From NCBI GenBank assembly GCA_013812695.1, contig JACCSZ010000421.1:1-5685 (forward strand): a DNA stretch of 5,685 nucleotides, read 5' to 3'. The notes under the pieces are model-generated. The model was not told where the DNA came from. It made no database searches and saw only the letters and a program-made list of their open reading frames with translations. Shown piece by piece: positions 5,468 through 5,685 of this stretch. Position 1 is the stretch's first letter. Every line of letters begins with the position of its first letter. The position numbers and the translations under genes are program-made. This stretch comes from Gemmatimonadales bacterium. Lineage in GTDB: Bacteria > Gemmatimonadota > Gemmatimonadetes > Gemmatimonadales > GWC2-71-9.

Positions 5468-5685
5468 CAGAACTCCCGCTCCCACAGGATGTCGAACCCG
5501 ATCTGGTACGGGTTGGTGCTCCCCAACCGATTCGTGATGCCGAAGTTGCCGCACGATTGGATCGTGGGCTCGACGGCGGTCTGCAGCCTCCACTCCTTGC
5601 TGAACCGGAACTCGAGGCTGGCGCCGAGGTTCTTGTAGCTGAGCTGGCTGAAGTCGGGGCAGAAGCCGGCGTTGAAGGTCAGGAA
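5467..5685 (-). CDS. C-terminal end of an outer-membrane beta-barrel-type (possibly TamB-like) protein, partial
   Basis: The last 72 codons of a gene that begins outside the window are open in one frame and end in TGA at 5467-5469. The residues alternate polar and hydrophobic, as in transmembrane beta strands: LGASLEFRFS, EWRLQTAVEPTI and the final YQIGFDILWEREF. An aromatic C-terminal residue, here Phe, on an amphipathic last strand is the recognition signal for the BAM complex in outer-membrane proteins. The ending also resembles, from memory, C-termini of TamB/DUF490-type envelope proteins in GC-rich diderms, but this cannot be proved from 72 residues. Two cysteines (in GFCPDF and QSCGNF) could form a disulfide outside the cytoplasm. 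The stop shares one base with the start of the lipid kinase gene, so the two genes are probably co-translated. Confidence 0.65.
   Translation of the reverse strand, partial: FLTFNAGFCPDFSQLSYKNLGASLEFRFSKEWRLQTAVEPTIQSCGNFGITNRLGSTNPYQIGFDILWEREF

Noticed and set aside
4595..5638. A 347-codon plus-strand open frame opposite the lipid kinase
   Set aside because: It is antisense to clear GGDGT/PGGTGN-containing coding sequence and has low-complexity His/Gly/Ala/Arg composition without motifs.
1..5685. A defence system, mobile element or other undescribed multi-gene system
   Set aside because: No nuclease, transposase, integrase, toxin-antitoxin pair or CRISPR repeats are visible. The genes are common chromosomal families, and nothing supports a new system beyond the small zinc protein.

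Overview
The window is very GC-rich, and every gene I can support lies on the minus strand. I see nine genes packed head to tail and the start of a tenth cut by the window edge. The upstream partial gene ends like an outer-membrane beta-barrel protein, which points to a diderm (Gram-negative-type) bacterium. High GC, frequent GTG starts, an NtrC-type regulator and the outer-membrane protein would fit Gemmatimonadota or another GC-rich diderm lineage. That placement is inference from style, not a marker-gene result.

Reading in the direction of transcription (high to low coordinates): the C-terminal end of an outer-membrane-type protein (5685-5467) joins a YegS/DgkB-type lipid kinase (5467-4562) by a TGATG stop/start overlap. 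A 140-bp intergenic gap follows, the longest in the window, holding an inverted pair of REP-like palindromic repeat units (4454-4519). Next come an NtrC-family response regulator (4421-3075), a 57-residue four-CxxC zinc-binding protein (3067-2894), an SH3-NlpC/P60 peptidoglycan dipeptidyl-peptidase of the YkfC type (2897-2109) and a HAD phosphatase (2112-1390). After a 60-bp gap come a CYTH-domain protein (1329-775), a helical protein with a hydrophobic C-terminal tail (772-32) and the first 11 codons of acpS, holo-ACP synthase (35-1, cut by the edge).

The genes are tightly coupled. Three junctions have the same 4-base GTGA overlap, where the GTG start of the downstream gene overlaps the TGA stop of the upstream gene. 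A fourth junction (CYTH/helical protein) offers the same arrangement as an alternative start. From the NtrC gene onward the block looks like one transcription unit, perhaps with a break at 1330-1389. The themes are cell envelope (lipid kinase, peptidoglycan peptidase, outer-membrane protein), phosphate-ester chemistry (HAD, CYTH), fatty-acid synthesis activation (AcpS) and one regulator with no partner kinase in view. I see no shared pathway that ties all of them together.

I find no RNA gene, CRISPR array, transposase or phage gene. The window looks like ordinary chromosomal housekeeping and envelope sequence. The most unusual points are the small unassigned zinc protein, the REP-like repeat that supplies the last codons and stop of the HAD gene, and the GAFTDA variant in the regulator.
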